From assembly GCA_030041475.1 (NCBI GenBank), contig JASHNU010000089.1, positions 47,756-111,755 of the forward strand: 64,000 bases of DNA, in the 5' to 3' direction. Positions 1 through 8,915 of the stretch are shown one piece after another. The notes under the pieces are model-generated. The model did not search any database. It was not told where the DNA came from and saw only the letters and a list, made by a program, of their open reading frames with translations. The position numbers and the translations under genes are program-made. Within the stretch, counting starts at the first letter, position 1. The number at the start of each line of letters is the position of its first letter. The stretch is from Candidatus Sulfotelmatobacter sp. (GTDB lineage Bacteria > Acidobacteriota > Terriglobia > Terriglobales > Acidobacteriaceae).

Positions 1-346
1 CCCGTTGCCTTGGTTCGCGGAACTTTCAGAAGCGAAGTTTTCAGGATCAGTCATTCCGAAGCTGAGAAGTCATTTTCCATGGTGACACTTTTTCCTCGAA
101 AAAAGTCGTGTCGAGCAAGATGCATCGAGAGAAAATTCTTTAGTCGCGGAGGCGCGCTTGGAGGGGCGAGAGCCGGCCGCCTCTTCCTATCCCTCCCCGG
201 TCAGCAGTTCCTCGGTTGCCAATAGCGCAGCCAGATAGCGAGGCTCGTTTCGACGCACTCCATGCTAACCTGAAACCGTTTGTGCTCATGCTGCGGCTGA
301 GCGAATGAATCGCATGAAAGGCGGCGCAGCTGCAGTGGAGGGCGCG
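1..346. other. window edge, no gene recognised
   Basis: I see no coding frame here that resembles a real protein. Short frames on both strands have no recognisable signal peptide or domain. A ribosome-binding site at 337-342 belongs to the next gene. The window may begin just after an upstream gene, so nothing can be said about the left neighbour. Confidence 0.5.
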
Positions 347-1420
347 ATGACGTTGAGGACGCGAGTATCCCTGCCCAGCGTTGAATCGAAGGTGTCCAAA
401 GATTTTTCGTTTCCCCCACGGTGTTGCCTGCTTCTCGCCATTTTCAGTATCTGCACCGTCCACCTCCAGGCTCAAAACACAGTAATTGTTGGTTCGGGAT
501 CAAGCATACCGGCGCCGCTTTACAACCGCTGGGCACAGGAGTACGGAAAACGTAATCCGAAGATTCAGTTGCGTTATGTGCCCATCGGCACAAGCGAGGG
601 GATCAAACAGATTTCGCACGGCGCCGGCGATTTCGGCGCCGGAGAGGCCCGCCTCACGGACAAAGAACGGAAAGAGGGTGACCTGATCGAGTTGCCGGCA
701 GTACTCATTGGCATCGCGCCGATTTACAACCTTCCCGGCATTCCACAGGAACTGCGGCTTTCCGGCGAGGTCTTGGCCGAGATCTTCCTCGGCGAGATCA
801 AGACATGGAACGCAGCGTCCATCGCGAAGCTGAACCCGGACCTGGCCCTGCCCAATCTTCGCATTCAGGTGATCAATCGCCCCGGGGGCAAGGGATCGAA
901 CTACGTATTCACCGACTTCCTTTCCAAGACCAGCCCTAAGTTCCGTGCCAAGATTGGAGTGACAGCTTCGCCAAGCTGGCCGGTAGGCACACCGGCAGAA
1001 CGAAGTGCCGACATGGTGGACAAGGTCAAGAGCGAAGCGGGCACGATCGGTTTTGTGGAGCTGCAGTATGCGCTCAAAGCAAACATCCCCACTGCGGCAG
1101 TTCTCAACCCGGCTGGGAAGTATGTTAGAGCGTCGGCTGAGACAATTTCTGCCGCCTGCGAAGCCGTGGAGGCGCCCCGCTGGAGCAGTTTCAGCGCGTC
1201 GTTGACGAACGCCTCCGGCGCCGATTCGTTTCCCATCGTTAGCTTCACCTGGATTTATCTACGAACCGAGTCCTCGGATTCCGCTCGATCCGCTGCGCTG
1301 CACAGTTTGCTGGACTGGATCTACTCCGACGGCCAGCAGTATGCGGCAGAAGAAGGCTATTCTGGGCTTCCTCAGCCGCTGCTCGCCGCAGCCCGAAAGA
1401 GGGTTCAGGAGTTGCACTAG
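347..1420 (+). CDS. PstS-like phosphate ABC transporter substrate-binding protein
   Basis: Periplasmic solute-binding protein of the PBP-like/PstS family (357 aa), which captures phosphate or a related oxyanion for an ABC importer. The start at 347 is chosen because GGAGGG lies just upstream; an in-frame start at 305 would add 14 residues. A hydrophobic signal segment ends at about residue 42 (LQAQ). The mature part opens with VGSGSSIPAPLYNRW, the usual PstS 'GAGxS.P.P.y..W' start, followed by the typical 'EIFLGEIKTWND'-like block (seen as EIFLGEIKTWNAASI) and NRPGGKGSNYVFTDFLS. No pstC, pstA or pstB genes follow, so the permease must be elsewhere or this is an orphan binding or sensing protein. 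Family assignment is firm; the exact ligand is inferred. Confidence 0.85.
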   Translation: MTLRTRVSLPSVESKVSKDFSFPPRCCLLLAIFSICTVHLQAQNTVIVGSGSSIPAPLYNRWAQEYGKRNPKIQLRYVPIGTSEGIKQISHGAGDFGAGEARLTDKERKEGDLIELPAVLIGIAPIYNLPGIPQELRLSGEVLAEIFLGEIKTWNAASIAKLNPDLALPNLRIQVINRPGGKGSNYVFTDFLSKTSPKFRAKIGVTASPSWPVGTPAERSADMVDKVKSEAGTIGFVELQYALKANIPTAAVLNPAGKYVRASAETISAACEAVEAPRWSSFSASLTNASGADSFPIVSFTWIYLRTESSDSARSAALHSLLDWIYSDGQQYAAEEGYSGLPQPLLAAARKRVQELH

Positions 1421-1470
1421 AATTGGTCTGCTCCATTCTGATAAACCTTGATTTCCGCCTTGGAGGCATA

Positions 1471-1998
1471 ATGCGAAGCTGGATTTTCTGCGTCCATATT
1501 GCCCTGCTAACAAGTTTCGCTCCGGCGCGACAGCCGCCAACCCAGGCAAATTCCGCTCAGTCTAGTCCCATCCCAGCTAATCCAACCCCTGCCAAACCGG
1601 CTGACAGCACTCCCTCCGCCGACAAAGAATCGGCTCTGAAAGCTATGTTTGAGGGCAAGATCAGAGCAGAATGGGACGCCATCAAGACCAAGGACAGGAA
1701 GGCCTACGGCGAACTGCTGGCGGACGATTATCAGGGTGTCGAAACCGATGGGCGAGGCGAGCGCAACAAGATTCAGGCGATCAATGAACTGGTGGACACT
1801 AACGTCTTTACCTACACGCTGTGGGGGATGAAAGTAATTCCTGTCAGCCCGGACGCTACGTTTGTCATTTATGAGGTTACGATGCAATTCCCTCCGAAGT
1901 CCCAGGTGCGCTATTCGCGCGTTTATATTGGAGCACTCTGGGTGAAGCGCGGCGGAGAATGGAAGGAACTGCACTATCAGGAAACGCACGTAAAGTAA
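1471..1998 (+). CDS. exported NTF2/SnoaL-like protein
   Basis: Protein of 175 aa. The start at 1471 is preferred over the longer frame from 1423 because TTGGAGG sits 5-10 bases upstream and a signal peptide follows directly (MRSWIFCVHIALLTSFAPA). A Pro/Ser/Ala-rich linker runs to about residue 50. After it comes a small alpha+beta domain (EWDAIKTKDRKAYGELLADD, then YQGVETDGRGERN and a C-terminal GGEWKELHYQETHVK) that looks like the DUF4440/SnoaL cone fold. Such domains bind small molecules or act as uncharacterised enzymes. Function unknown. It lies 50 bp after the PstS-like gene on the same strand and could be co-transcribed. Confidence 0.7.
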   Translation: MRSWIFCVHIALLTSFAPARQPPTQANSAQSSPIPANPTPAKPADSTPSADKESALKAMFEGKIRAEWDAIKTKDRKAYGELLADDYQGVETDGRGERNKIQAINELVDTNVFTYTLWGMKVIPVSPDATFVIYEVTMQFPPKSQVRYSRVYIGALWVKRGGEWKELHYQETHVK

Positions 1999-2083
1999 TC
2001 CTCTGTTGGCCGCACTAATTAGCAACCAGGGAGTAATTCTGGTCATCCGTTTAAGCATAGCGTCGGTGATTAGGAGGTGTGTC

Positions 2084-2449
2084 ATGAGGCCACTTGTGTT
2101 CGCTATGCTGCTGCTCTCTGCCAGTTTTGCCCTGGCGCAGAACGGCAATGCTGCTTCTGCAGACAATTCCAGACATGGTAAGGACGAAGTAACGATTCAG
2201 GGTTGCGTTACGCGATCCAGCGGCGACTACATCCTGTTGAAGCAAGATCCGGCCATCAGTTATGAACTGCTGCCGACCGGCAAGATCAGACTCAAGGACT
2301 ATCTCGGTCAGCGGGTCGAAGTGACTGGAGAACAATCGCCCACCCTGAGCAGCAGTTCCGACGCCATGAACAGGACCGGATCTGCCGCCCCGGTGACGAT
2401 TACAATCCGCTCAATCAAGACGCTAGATAAGCAATGCGAATTGCGATAA
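2084..2449 (+). CDS. small exported protein of unknown function
   Basis: Protein of 121 aa. Start at 2084 is set by a strong AGGAGG at 2073-2078; the longer frame from 2006 lacks one. A clear signal peptide is cleaved after FALAQ. The mature domain begins with VTIQGCVTRSSGDYILL and contains GQRVEVTGE, a pattern of small beta-rich exported proteins common in acidobacterial genomes (from memory, not searched). There are only two cysteines (in GCVTR and near the C-terminus, KQCELR), which could form a disulphide. No function can be given. Confidence 0.65.
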   Translation: MRPLVFAMLLLSASFALAQNGNAASADNSRHGKDEVTIQGCVTRSSGDYILLKQDPAISYELLPTGKIRLKDYLGQRVEVTGEQSPTLSSSSDAMNRTGSAAPVTITIRSIKTLDKQCELR

Positions 2450-2514
2450 GCGGCGTAAGTGTTTCAGCCACGGTCGGGCAACATCGTCGGGGCGAGCCGG
2501 GATGATCCTGGGCC

Positions 2515-3147
2515 CTATTGGCAATCCGGCGGCATCGCCATGATTGCCGACTCTGAATCGCAGGGCGGTTTCGTCTTGGCCGGCTCGAATCGGGCGGGAC
2601 GGTTGTAACGCAGAACCCACAATCCCTGGTCGTTGGTAAGGTAGATCAGGCCGTGGTGGCCATCGGGAAGGAGGCTGGTGACCTTGGTGAAGGTTTCGAG
2701 CGTCTTCGGATTGCTCGGATCACTTAGGTCCAACAGTCGTACGGTTTCTGTGGGACGGTTGCTGTTGGTCAGAGTAGTGGGTGTTTTCTCGGGAGCTTCC
2801 GCGATCGCCACGTCTGGACTGACCATTTCCAGGTTGCCGGCGGTGGATTGATTCTGTTGGGCGGTGCGTTTCAGCAGACTGGGCTGCTCCGGCTTGCTGA
2901 CATCGATAATCATAAAACCCTGCTTTGAAGCCTGCTGCACGTAGAGATATTGCTTCCCCTCTTCCCGCTGCAGAAGCATCTGACTTCCCGTAGCCTGCGG
3001 CAACGGCAAGTGGGCAATCACAATTGCCGGAACGTCGGTGGGCTTGGGCGCCGGCTGGTCAGTCCTGCAAAGCAACGTCACTGGCAAGACCAGAAAAGAT
3101 ACCGCTAGAACTCCATTGCGGACGAGACCCATAGGAAACATCTGCAT
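2515..3147 (-). CDS. exported LVIVD-repeat-like protein
   Basis: Protein of 210 aa on the minus strand, preceded by AGGAAG 6 bases before the ATG. An N-terminal signal segment (GVLAVSFLVLPVTLLC) is followed by two or three beta-propeller-type blades with the LVIVD flavour: QGFMIIDVSKPEQPSLLKR, then VRLLDLSDPSNPKTLETF and LIYLTNDQGLWVLRYNRP. LVIVD repeats occur in surface and periplasmic propellers of unknown binding function. It is the last gene of the minus-strand set porin - propeller lipoprotein - this gene. Too short for a full propeller, so it may pair with the lipoprotein upstream. Function unknown. Confidence 0.65.
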   Translation of the reverse strand: MQMFPMGLVRNGVLAVSFLVLPVTLLCRTDQPAPKPTDVPAIVIAHLPLPQATGSQMLLQREEGKQYLYVQQASKQGFMIIDVSKPEQPSLLKRTAQQNQSTAGNLEMVSPDVAIAEAPEKTPTTLTNSNRPTETVRLLDLSDPSNPKTLETFTKVTSLLPDGHHGLIYLTNDQGLWVLRYNRPARFEPAKTKPPCDSESAIMAMPPDCQ

Positions 3148-3212
3148 AATTTACTTCCTGAGCCCGCTCTCGTCGAACCAAAATAAAACGCTAACCGAGA
3201 GCACCGGGCAAC

Positions 3213-3238
3213 GACGCGAGGCCTGACGGCTTCGCGTC
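3213..3238 (-). terminator. stem-loop between propeller lipoprotein and LVIVD gene
   Basis: GACGCGAGGCC, a 4-base loop TGAC, then GGCTTCGCGTC: an 11-bp stem with one mismatch. It lies just after the stop of the lipoprotein gene in the direction of transcription. There is no immediate U-tract; a T-rich run comes 20 bases later. It may be an attenuator or mRNA-stabilising hairpin rather than a full terminator. Confidence 0.4.
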
Positions 3239-3271
3239 TCTCGCAACTATATCACTCGGCTCCCCGCTGCT

Positions 3272-5299
3272 TCACTGCTGCGCGACAACAGCCACGCACC
3301 CGTTGGCACTTTGTGTGGTGCAGATCGACCCGGCCTGCATGGGCACGAAAGCGTGGTTCGTGCTGGGGTCCACGGAAATGCTGTGCGAGTTAGTGTTGGT
3401 GGGGAAATTTACCAGCCACTCGTTGGTTGCGGCATCGATCACGCCCATCGCCGCCCCGGTGGGCAGGTCGCGCGCAGCCAGGTAGTACTTGTTGTCGCCC
3501 GGGTTATACCAGATTTCGTCCACGCCGCCGGTGTTGAAGACTTGCACGCAATTCACCATCGGACCCACGCAGTTGACGTTGTACCCGGTTCCGGCAGTAA
3601 AGCCCCCGGAGAGATTGATAACGTATTCGTTAGGAGGGAAGGCCGTGCCATCATGGTCTGCACAGCCCACGAGGAAGTTCTCACCCGGCCCCTGCACAAT
3701 ACTGGTCGGCATGCAATTGGGCGTAACAATACTTCCGACGACGACCGGGCCGTTTCCCGTGCCCAGCTGGAGATTGATTACGTCAACGTTGCCAATGTCG
3801 GTGGTGGCGATGGAATTCGAATTCGTCAGTAGCACGAAGCCGGTAGCCGGATCGAAGGTCATCGCACCCAACCCCGCGGGAGCGATGGCGCCCGCGCAGG
3901 TAGTGTCCGAAAAGGGAGGAGCCTGGGTGCCAACGGGGTTGTTCGTCGAGGCATTAGCACCTGGGCAATATTGTCCGGTTACGTAGCTGACGATCGGGCC
4001 ATGGTGGCAGGGGATTGTGTAAAGCGTCCCGGTAGCCGGAGTTATGCCAATTCCAGGGATCAGCGAGGCCGCCGCCGACCCGGAAACGCCGCTAAAAGTC
4101 TGCGGGTTCGAAGGATCCGGGCACGGGAACGTCGCCCCAGCGTTGTCCACGGGCACCGTGCCTGTAAGACCAACGCCTGCTGATGCAGCCCCGCCGGCGC
4201 CGTCATAGTAGATCTGCCCGATGACGCAGCTGGGAGGGTTGAAGGACGCGCCGGGCGCCGGAGTGACTACCGTCTCTGACGTCCCCTGGAACGGGTAGCT
4301 TGCGGGGTAGGTTCCAAGGTTGAATCCCGCTGGATACGGGCCGTAGGGATAAGCGGCATCGATCGGCAAACAATGCTGTTGCGAAGGAGTTCCCGTCTTG
4401 CTGATGATATTAGTCACGTCGAAGAAAGTGATGAACGGAAGTCCCGGATCACCGTCGATTACAGCGAGCACCTGATGCGCGGTCCCGCTTGTGTCGTTGA
4501 CCGTCCCCAGGGCCTGCTCGTCGCCGCGATCATCGCCGCAATCAGCGCTGGAACCGGCTTCGCCGTTCCACGAAGCAACACATGGAGCGATCCCTAAAGG
4601 ACCGTCATAGTCAGCCGACACGCCAGTTGGCATATCGGCAATCACTTGCGGCTGGGTGGGCGGATTTGTGCTCAAGTTCATCCCAGTCAGGTCGAAAACC
4701 ACCACGCTTGAGCTGCCATTACCCACAAACAGAAACTTTCCATCTGGCGTAGTGGTATTGCCGTCCGGCCCGGACATCGGATTCACGCCGTTGGCGCGCG
4801 CAGCGCAGCACTGGGCGCCTGGGAATCCGCCAAAATTCCCGCTGGCTCCGAAACCTGAATCGAGGTGAAAGGGCGCGTTCCTGCAGCCGAACCGGGTGAA
4901 GTTGCCGAACACGGAGACCAGCGGAGGAATGCTGGGATCGCATGGACTGGCGCCATTGCCCGCATCCGTGACGGCGTTCTGTCCTTGCAGGGCGTCCACG
5001 GCGATGTCTTGCGAGGTGTCAATCACCACCATGGCCAGACCGATACGGTCCGAGATGTAATCCAGGTAGGGACCTCCCGTGCCGGTCACGTTGGGCGCGA
5101 TGGTGCTGATGTCGAAGGAGTTGAATGGACCACCCGGCTCGCCGGTGGGATTGTGTTCCGGCACCGGAATGACGTTGATCACGGCATATGCGCCGTTCGT
5201 CGTGGTGCCGCACACCGGACAATTCGACGCTGTACCGCAGCTGCTAGCCAGCACAAACAGCGCCGTCAGAAAAGTAGAGAGCAGAAGCTTCGACTTCAT
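3272..5299 (-). CDS. Cys-rich beta-propeller lipoprotein (YVTN-like)
   Basis: Protein of 675 aa. The start at 5299 has GGGAGGAAATGCG directly before it and a signal peptide follows it; the frame extends upstream to 5398 without such signals. The signal ends in LASSC, an imperfect lipobox, so membrane anchoring after Cys is likely but not certain. The body repeats propeller-like blades (DGKFLFVGNGSSSVVVFDL, FLVGCADHDG, KYYLAARDLPTG, STNHAFVPMQ). There are about twenty cysteines, many in pairs, unusual for a cytoplasmic protein and consistent with disulphides outside the membrane. It lies between a porin and an LVIVD protein, so a surface-exposed binding or enzyme role is possible. No catalytic motif seen. 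Confidence 0.65.
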   Translation of the reverse strand: MKSKLLLSTFLTALFVLASSCGTASNCPVCGTTTNGAYAVINVIPVPEHNPTGEPGGPFNSFDISTIAPNVTGTGGPYLDYISDRIGLAMVVIDTSQDIAVDALQGQNAVTDAGNGASPCDPSIPPLVSVFGNFTRFGCRNAPFHLDSGFGASGNFGGFPGAQCCAARANGVNPMSGPDGNTTTPDGKFLFVGNGSSSVVVFDLTGMNLSTNPPTQPQVIADMPTGVSADYDGPLGIAPCVASWNGEAGSSADCGDDRGDEQALGTVNDTSGTAHQVLAVIDGDPGLPFITFFDVTNIISKTGTPSQQHCLPIDAAYPYGPYPAGFNLGTYPASYPFQGTSETVVTPAPGASFNPPSCVIGQIYYDGAGGAASAGVGLTGTVPVDNAGATFPCPDPSNPQTFSGVSGSAAASLIPGIGITPATGTLYTIPCHHGPIVSYVTGQYCPGANASTNNPVGTQAPPFSDTTCAGAIAPAGLGAMTFDPATGFVLLTNSNSIATTDIGNVDVINLQLGTGNGPVVVGSIVTPNCMPTSIVQGPGENFLVGCADHDGTAFPPNEYVINLSGGFTAGTGYNVNCVGPMVNCVQVFNTGGVDEIWYNPGDNKYYLAARDLPTGAAMGVIDAATNEWLVNFPTNTNSHSISVDPSTNHAFVPMQAGSICTTQSANGCVAVVAQQ

Positions 5300-5409
5300 C
5301 GCATTTCCTCCCTTGCCACCTGAATCGCCATGCTCGTGTGTCACCGCGCACCTTGTTTGCGAATCGCTGTGTTCTGATTGTCGGTTCGTGGGATCCATGT
5401 GTCCGTCTC

Positions 5410-7068
5410 CTAGAACCTGAACTGTAGCCGCTGCAAAACAACGTAGTAGTTCTGCGGCACATTGCCGATCGTGCTGGGATCTTTCAGCTGATCGATGCCC
5501 ACATTGACCACATATTTGACCCAGTAGTTTGGATACCAGTTGATGCCCACGGTGTACTCGAACGTGTGGTAATCAAAGGTCGGAACATATTCCGGGGTGT
5601 AGTAACTGTAGAAGTTTGCGCCCGGCTCATTGGCTTGGATGCCGGTAAACCGGAAACCAACTTCCCACGCTCCTAATCCGCGCCCCTTGCCACCGGGAGT
5701 ATCGGGACCAAACAGCGGATTCTTGACGCGAGGAGTGCCATTCTCCGGCCGCTTTTCGCCCGTCAGCAAATAAGTCGTGCTAAGGTCCCATGCTTTGCCA
5801 GTAATTCCCGGCAAACTGATGAAACCGAGCCCTCCCGCCTGCTCGGAACCGACATTGCGACGGAACTGATTGATCTGATCGTATTCGCCACGCAGCGCGA
5901 AATTCGATTTCAGGTAGGTGAACTCGCCGTTGTAGCGCTCGATGGGACCGTTGATGGGGAACTGCGGGAAAAAGCTGTAGGCGCCGTCGGGCAATGTGCT
6001 CGCGAAGCTTAGGTCGCCAGAAAGACCACGGGAACGGCCATAGTCAACGGAACCGCCGAAGGCGAGTTCCTTGAACCAGCTGCTGTTGGTTTTGCGCCAA
6101 GGGTAGAAGCGAAGCCTTCCAATCACTTCCGGTTGATTGGTCGTGTTGGCGGTGGCGTACCCTTTGCCGTTAAACGCCCCAATCCAGTACTGCATGACGC
6201 CACCAGAAATATCGCCATGAATGGCAGCGCCCGGACTGCGGTAGGCAGAGGCTGCAGAGGGGTACAACATGGACTGGAAACCACGCTCCACAAAGTCCAG
6301 ATTGGTGTCGCCGATTCCGGTTTCCTGGGCAAAAGGAGCCTTGAACTGGCCGACCTGAAACTGGAACTCTGGGTTGACTCTTATGTTGAGGTAAACGTCC
6401 CGCACCACAGATCCAGTCGTGGAGGCCGCGTCAGTGAGCAGCGCGAAATCGAAGTGCGACCCGTAATTACCCTGGAAGCCGAATCGTGCCTGACGCAGGA
6501 TGAACGTGTCCGCCGGGGCTCCGTCGCCCTGGTAGGCTCGGTAATCGTTATTCACGTAGCCGTAAGGGCTGATGCTGAACTGCCCGTCAGCGCTTCGGAT
6601 GAAGAAGTGCTCGCCGTTCCACCCCGCGGCAAGCGGTGCCGTGTCTTTCTTGGGCTCTCCAGCGGGAGCCTGCTCAACCATGGGCCAGGCTTCGGGCTCA
6701 GGCTCTCGCAGAACCGCGTCGCTAAGATGGACACCTGCGCCACCCGAAGCATCCGCTGGCTGCCATAGAGCTTCCGTCGTGGCCGCGACCGGCTTGACGG
6801 TGGCCGTACCCTCCGCCGTCCCTTTGGCGATTGGCTCCTGGGCCTTATCCTGGGCCTTGGCCAGTTTCTCCACCAGCGCCTTCAGTTCTTCGATGGTTTG
6901 GCGTTGCGCCGCCACTTCGCTGCGCAACTGATCCACCTCAGCCTTGGTGGCGCTCGGAGATGGGGACCCTCCCGCATTGGCGGCTGGCTCGGTGCCTTGA
7001 GCAAGGACGAATGAGCCGGGTGCCACGAAAAAGACGAGCAGCACAAGAAGCTTTATCAGCGAGCGCAT
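5410..7068 (-). CDS. phosphate-selective porin O/P family outer-membrane protein
   Basis: Protein of 552 aa. Start at 7068 is chosen for GGGAGA at proper spacing and the signal peptide that follows (LVLLVFFVAPGSFVLAQ); the frame runs open to 7536 but that part has no protein-like features. A short coiled coil (KAEVDQLRSEVAAQRQTIEE) precedes a Pro/Ala linker and a beta-barrel starting near residue 140 (SADGQFSISPYGYVNNDYRA), with RQARFGFQGNYGSHFDFALL and QVGQFKAPFAQETG, the hallmark 'G.fK.PF..E' of the OprO/OprP family. It ends in a C-terminal aromatic (LQRLQFRF), as outer-membrane barrels do. Trimeric porins of this family pass phosphate or pyrophosphate. With the PstS-like protein this hints at phosphate scavenging. 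Confidence 0.85.
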   Translation of the reverse strand: MRSLIKLLVLLVFFVAPGSFVLAQGTEPAANAGGSPSPSATKAEVDQLRSEVAAQRQTIEELKALVEKLAKAQDKAQEPIAKGTAEGTATVKPVAATTEALWQPADASGGAGVHLSDAVLREPEPEAWPMVEQAPAGEPKKDTAPLAAGWNGEHFFIRSADGQFSISPYGYVNNDYRAYQGDGAPADTFILRQARFGFQGNYGSHFDFALLTDAASTTGSVVRDVYLNIRVNPEFQFQVGQFKAPFAQETGIGDTNLDFVERGFQSMLYPSAASAYRSPGAAIHGDISGGVMQYWIGAFNGKGYATANTTNQPEVIGRLRFYPWRKTNSSWFKELAFGGSVDYGRSRGLSGDLSFASTLPDGAYSFFPQFPINGPIERYNGEFTYLKSNFALRGEYDQINQFRRNVGSEQAGGLGFISLPGITGKAWDLSTTYLLTGEKRPENGTPRVKNPLFGPDTPGGKGRGLGAWEVGFRFTGIQANEPGANFYSYYTPEYVPTFDYHTFEYTVGINWYPNYWVKYVVNVGIDQLKDPSTIGNVPQNYYVVLQRLQFRF

Positions 7069-7218
7069 GGGTTGTTCTCCCAAATGATTTGCAAAAACGG
7101 CCTCAAGACGGTGCAGACACGGGCTGCGGCAATGTTGGGTTCGGGTTGAGCGTTGACGACGAAATGGCGTACTGAAACTTGATCCGGTATGAAAAGCGGA
7201 CCAGTGACCGACTCGGCG

Positions 7219-7247
7219 GTTTAACACGTAGAAATGAAGACTGTCAA
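7219..7247 (-). promoter_or_regulatory. candidate promoter for the porin set
   Basis: On the minus strand TTGACA (7247-7242) is followed after 17 bases by TTAAAC (7224-7219). The -35 is perfect; the -10 is weak. It would give a leader of about 140 bases before the porin start at 7068. Confidence 0.35.
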
Positions 7248-7543
7248 GAAAACTTTTCAATGAGCCGCTGCCGAACATTAATTCCGCGGCCAACGCGTAG
7301 TTTGGAGTTCGCCGAACAGTAAACATTCTCCGAGGCTTGCCCAGGGGTAAGTTCAATGCTCCAGCCGCGTGATCGGAACCTCCGATCAAACCAAGGGCGT
7401 ATACTTTCCTGTTAGGGCGGTCGGGAGGGCGTGCCAGCGCTCTCTGGATTTGGATTATCGTCTGCTTCTCAGCCCGCGTCATCATCTCACGGCGTGAATG
7501 AGGGCAATAAGGAGAACTAATCGAATCGATCAACAAAATTAAC

Positions 7544-7571
7544 TTGACTACACTTGCGGTGCCGGTACACT
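7544..7571 (+). promoter_or_regulatory. sigma-70-type promoter of the glyoxylate aminotransferase gene
   Basis: TTGACT (7544-7549), a 16-base spacer and TACACT (7566-7571), giving an expected transcription start near 7578 and an 80-base leader. The leader contains the CACGA-TC-TCGTG palindrome. The shared operator found upstream of the regulator and of oxlT is not present here. Confidence 0.55.
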
Positions 7572-7657
7572 GCCAGACTCTATGTCGCTTTCCTATTTGA
7601 GGTCACGATCTCGTGTAACCCTTGAGCTTTTCATCTTCTGACAGGAAATGAGGCTTT

Positions 7658-8815
7658 ATGAGTGCTATCTCACAACCTTCTGCGCGCGAGCTGTTCGCCC
7701 CGCTGAACCCCCCGCAGCGTTATCTTTTCGGCCCCGGACCCACGATGGTCGACCCACGCGTCTACCAGGCGCTCTCAAAACCGATCGTTGGACATCTGGA
7801 TCCGTACTTCATCGACATGATGCAGGATGTGCAAGAGCTGCTCAAGACGGCATTTGGCTTCAAGAGCGGCTCGACGCTGGTGATTTCTGGCACAGGCAGC
7901 GCAGGCATGGAAGCCAGCGTCGCTAACTTTGTCGAGCCGGGAGCAAAGTTCGCCGTGTTTGCCAACGGGTATTTCTCCGATCGCTTGACGGAAATGGCCC
8001 GGCGCAACGGCGCCAATGTGGTGCGATTCGAGAAGGCATGGGGAGAAACGTTCAGCGACGCCGAGGCGTCGGATTTCATTCGTCGCGAGAAACCGGCCGT
8101 GGTGGGCTATGTCCATGCCGAGACGTCGACGGGTGCGTTGCAGGAAGGACAGGCGATCTGCGCCGCGGCACATGATGCCGGGGCTCTGGTGATCGCCGAC
8201 TGCGTTACGTCGCTCGGAGGCCTCCCGGTCGAGTTCGATCGCACCGCCATCGACATCGCTTACAGTTGCACACAGAAGGGATTGAGTTGCCCGCCGGGTT
8301 TGTCGCCGATGGCGCTGTCGCCGCGAGCGATGGATTGGCTGCGCGCTCGCACCACCTCACCGCGGAGCTGGTATCTGGATCTCAAGCTGATTCACGATTA
8401 CTCCACCGTTTCGCACCGCTACCACCACACTGCTCCGATTTCGATGTTTTACGCGCTGCGCGAGGCGCTGCTCGTGATTGCCGAGGAGGGTATTGAAAAC
8501 CGTTGGGAGCGTCATCGCCGTTTCCACAGGTTTTTTGTGCGCGAGATCGAAGCCATGGGATTGCATATGCACGTTCCCGCGTCCCACCGCATTCCAACGT
8601 TGAACACGGTGCTGGTGCCAAGTGGCGTGGATGACGGCAAAGTGCGCAAACGGCTGCTGGAAGGTCCGGGCATCGAAATCGCCGGCGGATTTGGACCGCT
8701 GGCCGGCAAGGTCTTTCGTATCGGCGTCATGGGGCCGCTGGCTACGGAAGAGAATCTGAAATTCTTCTTGGCCGAGTTTAAGAAGGCCTTGAAGGCGGAG
8801 GGCTACTCGATCTAG
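7658..8815 (+). CDS. class V aminotransferase, alanine/serine-glyoxylate transaminase
   Basis: PLP enzyme (385 aa) that moves an amino group between alanine or serine and glyoxylate, making glycine. The N-terminus carries FGPGPTMVDPRVYQAL and VGHLDPYF, both typical of alanine-glyoxylate transaminases. PLP-binding residues are visible: D181 (IADCVTSLGG) and the Schiff-base lysine K207 in CTQKGLSCPPG. The C-terminus has PTLNTVLVPSGVDDGKVR and FRIGVMGPLA. Length is normal. It opens the oxalate island, 100 bp before the oxalyl-CoA synthetase gene. In that context it would consume glyoxylate produced by oxalyl-CoA reduction. Family assignment is firm; the preferred amino donor cannot be read from sequence. 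Confidence 0.88.
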   Translation: MSAISQPSARELFAPLNPPQRYLFGPGPTMVDPRVYQALSKPIVGHLDPYFIDMMQDVQELLKTAFGFKSGSTLVISGTGSAGMEASVANFVEPGAKFAVFANGYFSDRLTEMARRNGANVVRFEKAWGETFSDAEASDFIRREKPAVVGYVHAETSTGALQEGQAICAAAHDAGALVIADCVTSLGGLPVEFDRTAIDIAYSCTQKGLSCPPGLSPMALSPRAMDWLRARTTSPRSWYLDLKLIHDYSTVSHRYHHTAPISMFYALREALLVIAEEGIENRWERHRRFHRFFVREIEAMGLHMHVPASHRIPTLNTVLVPSGVDDGKVRKRLLEGPGIEIAGGFGPLAGKVFRIGVMGPLATEENLKFFLAEFKKALKAEGYSI

Positions 8816-8915
8816 TTTGCCCATTCGTCGTGGCTAAAGACGGGTGCGAAAAGCGCCGCTTGTATCGATCCGTCGCCGACATTGCGCCCAGGGTACCGGG
8901 CCGAGGACTGCTTCC

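Larger units (their letters stand above)
7069..7657. other. intergenic region between divergent porin and oxalate operons
   Basis: About 590 bases with no convincing gene. It holds divergent promoters: one for the porin set on the minus strand and one for the aminotransferase gene on the plus strand (both listed separately). A short palindrome CACGA-TC-TCGTG lies at 7604-7615, downstream of the plus-strand start of transcription, and could be a regulator site. The in-frame upstream extension of the porin reading frame through this region is not coding-like. Confidence 0.5.

Noticed and set aside
4100..4125. tRNA T-loop-like GGGTTCGAAGG
   Set aside because: It lies inside a coding sequence and no cloverleaf can be folded around it.
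7069..7536. N-terminal extension of the porin reading frame
   Set aside because: The signal peptide and GGGAGA site fix the start at 7068; the extension has no protein-like features and contains a promoter candidate.
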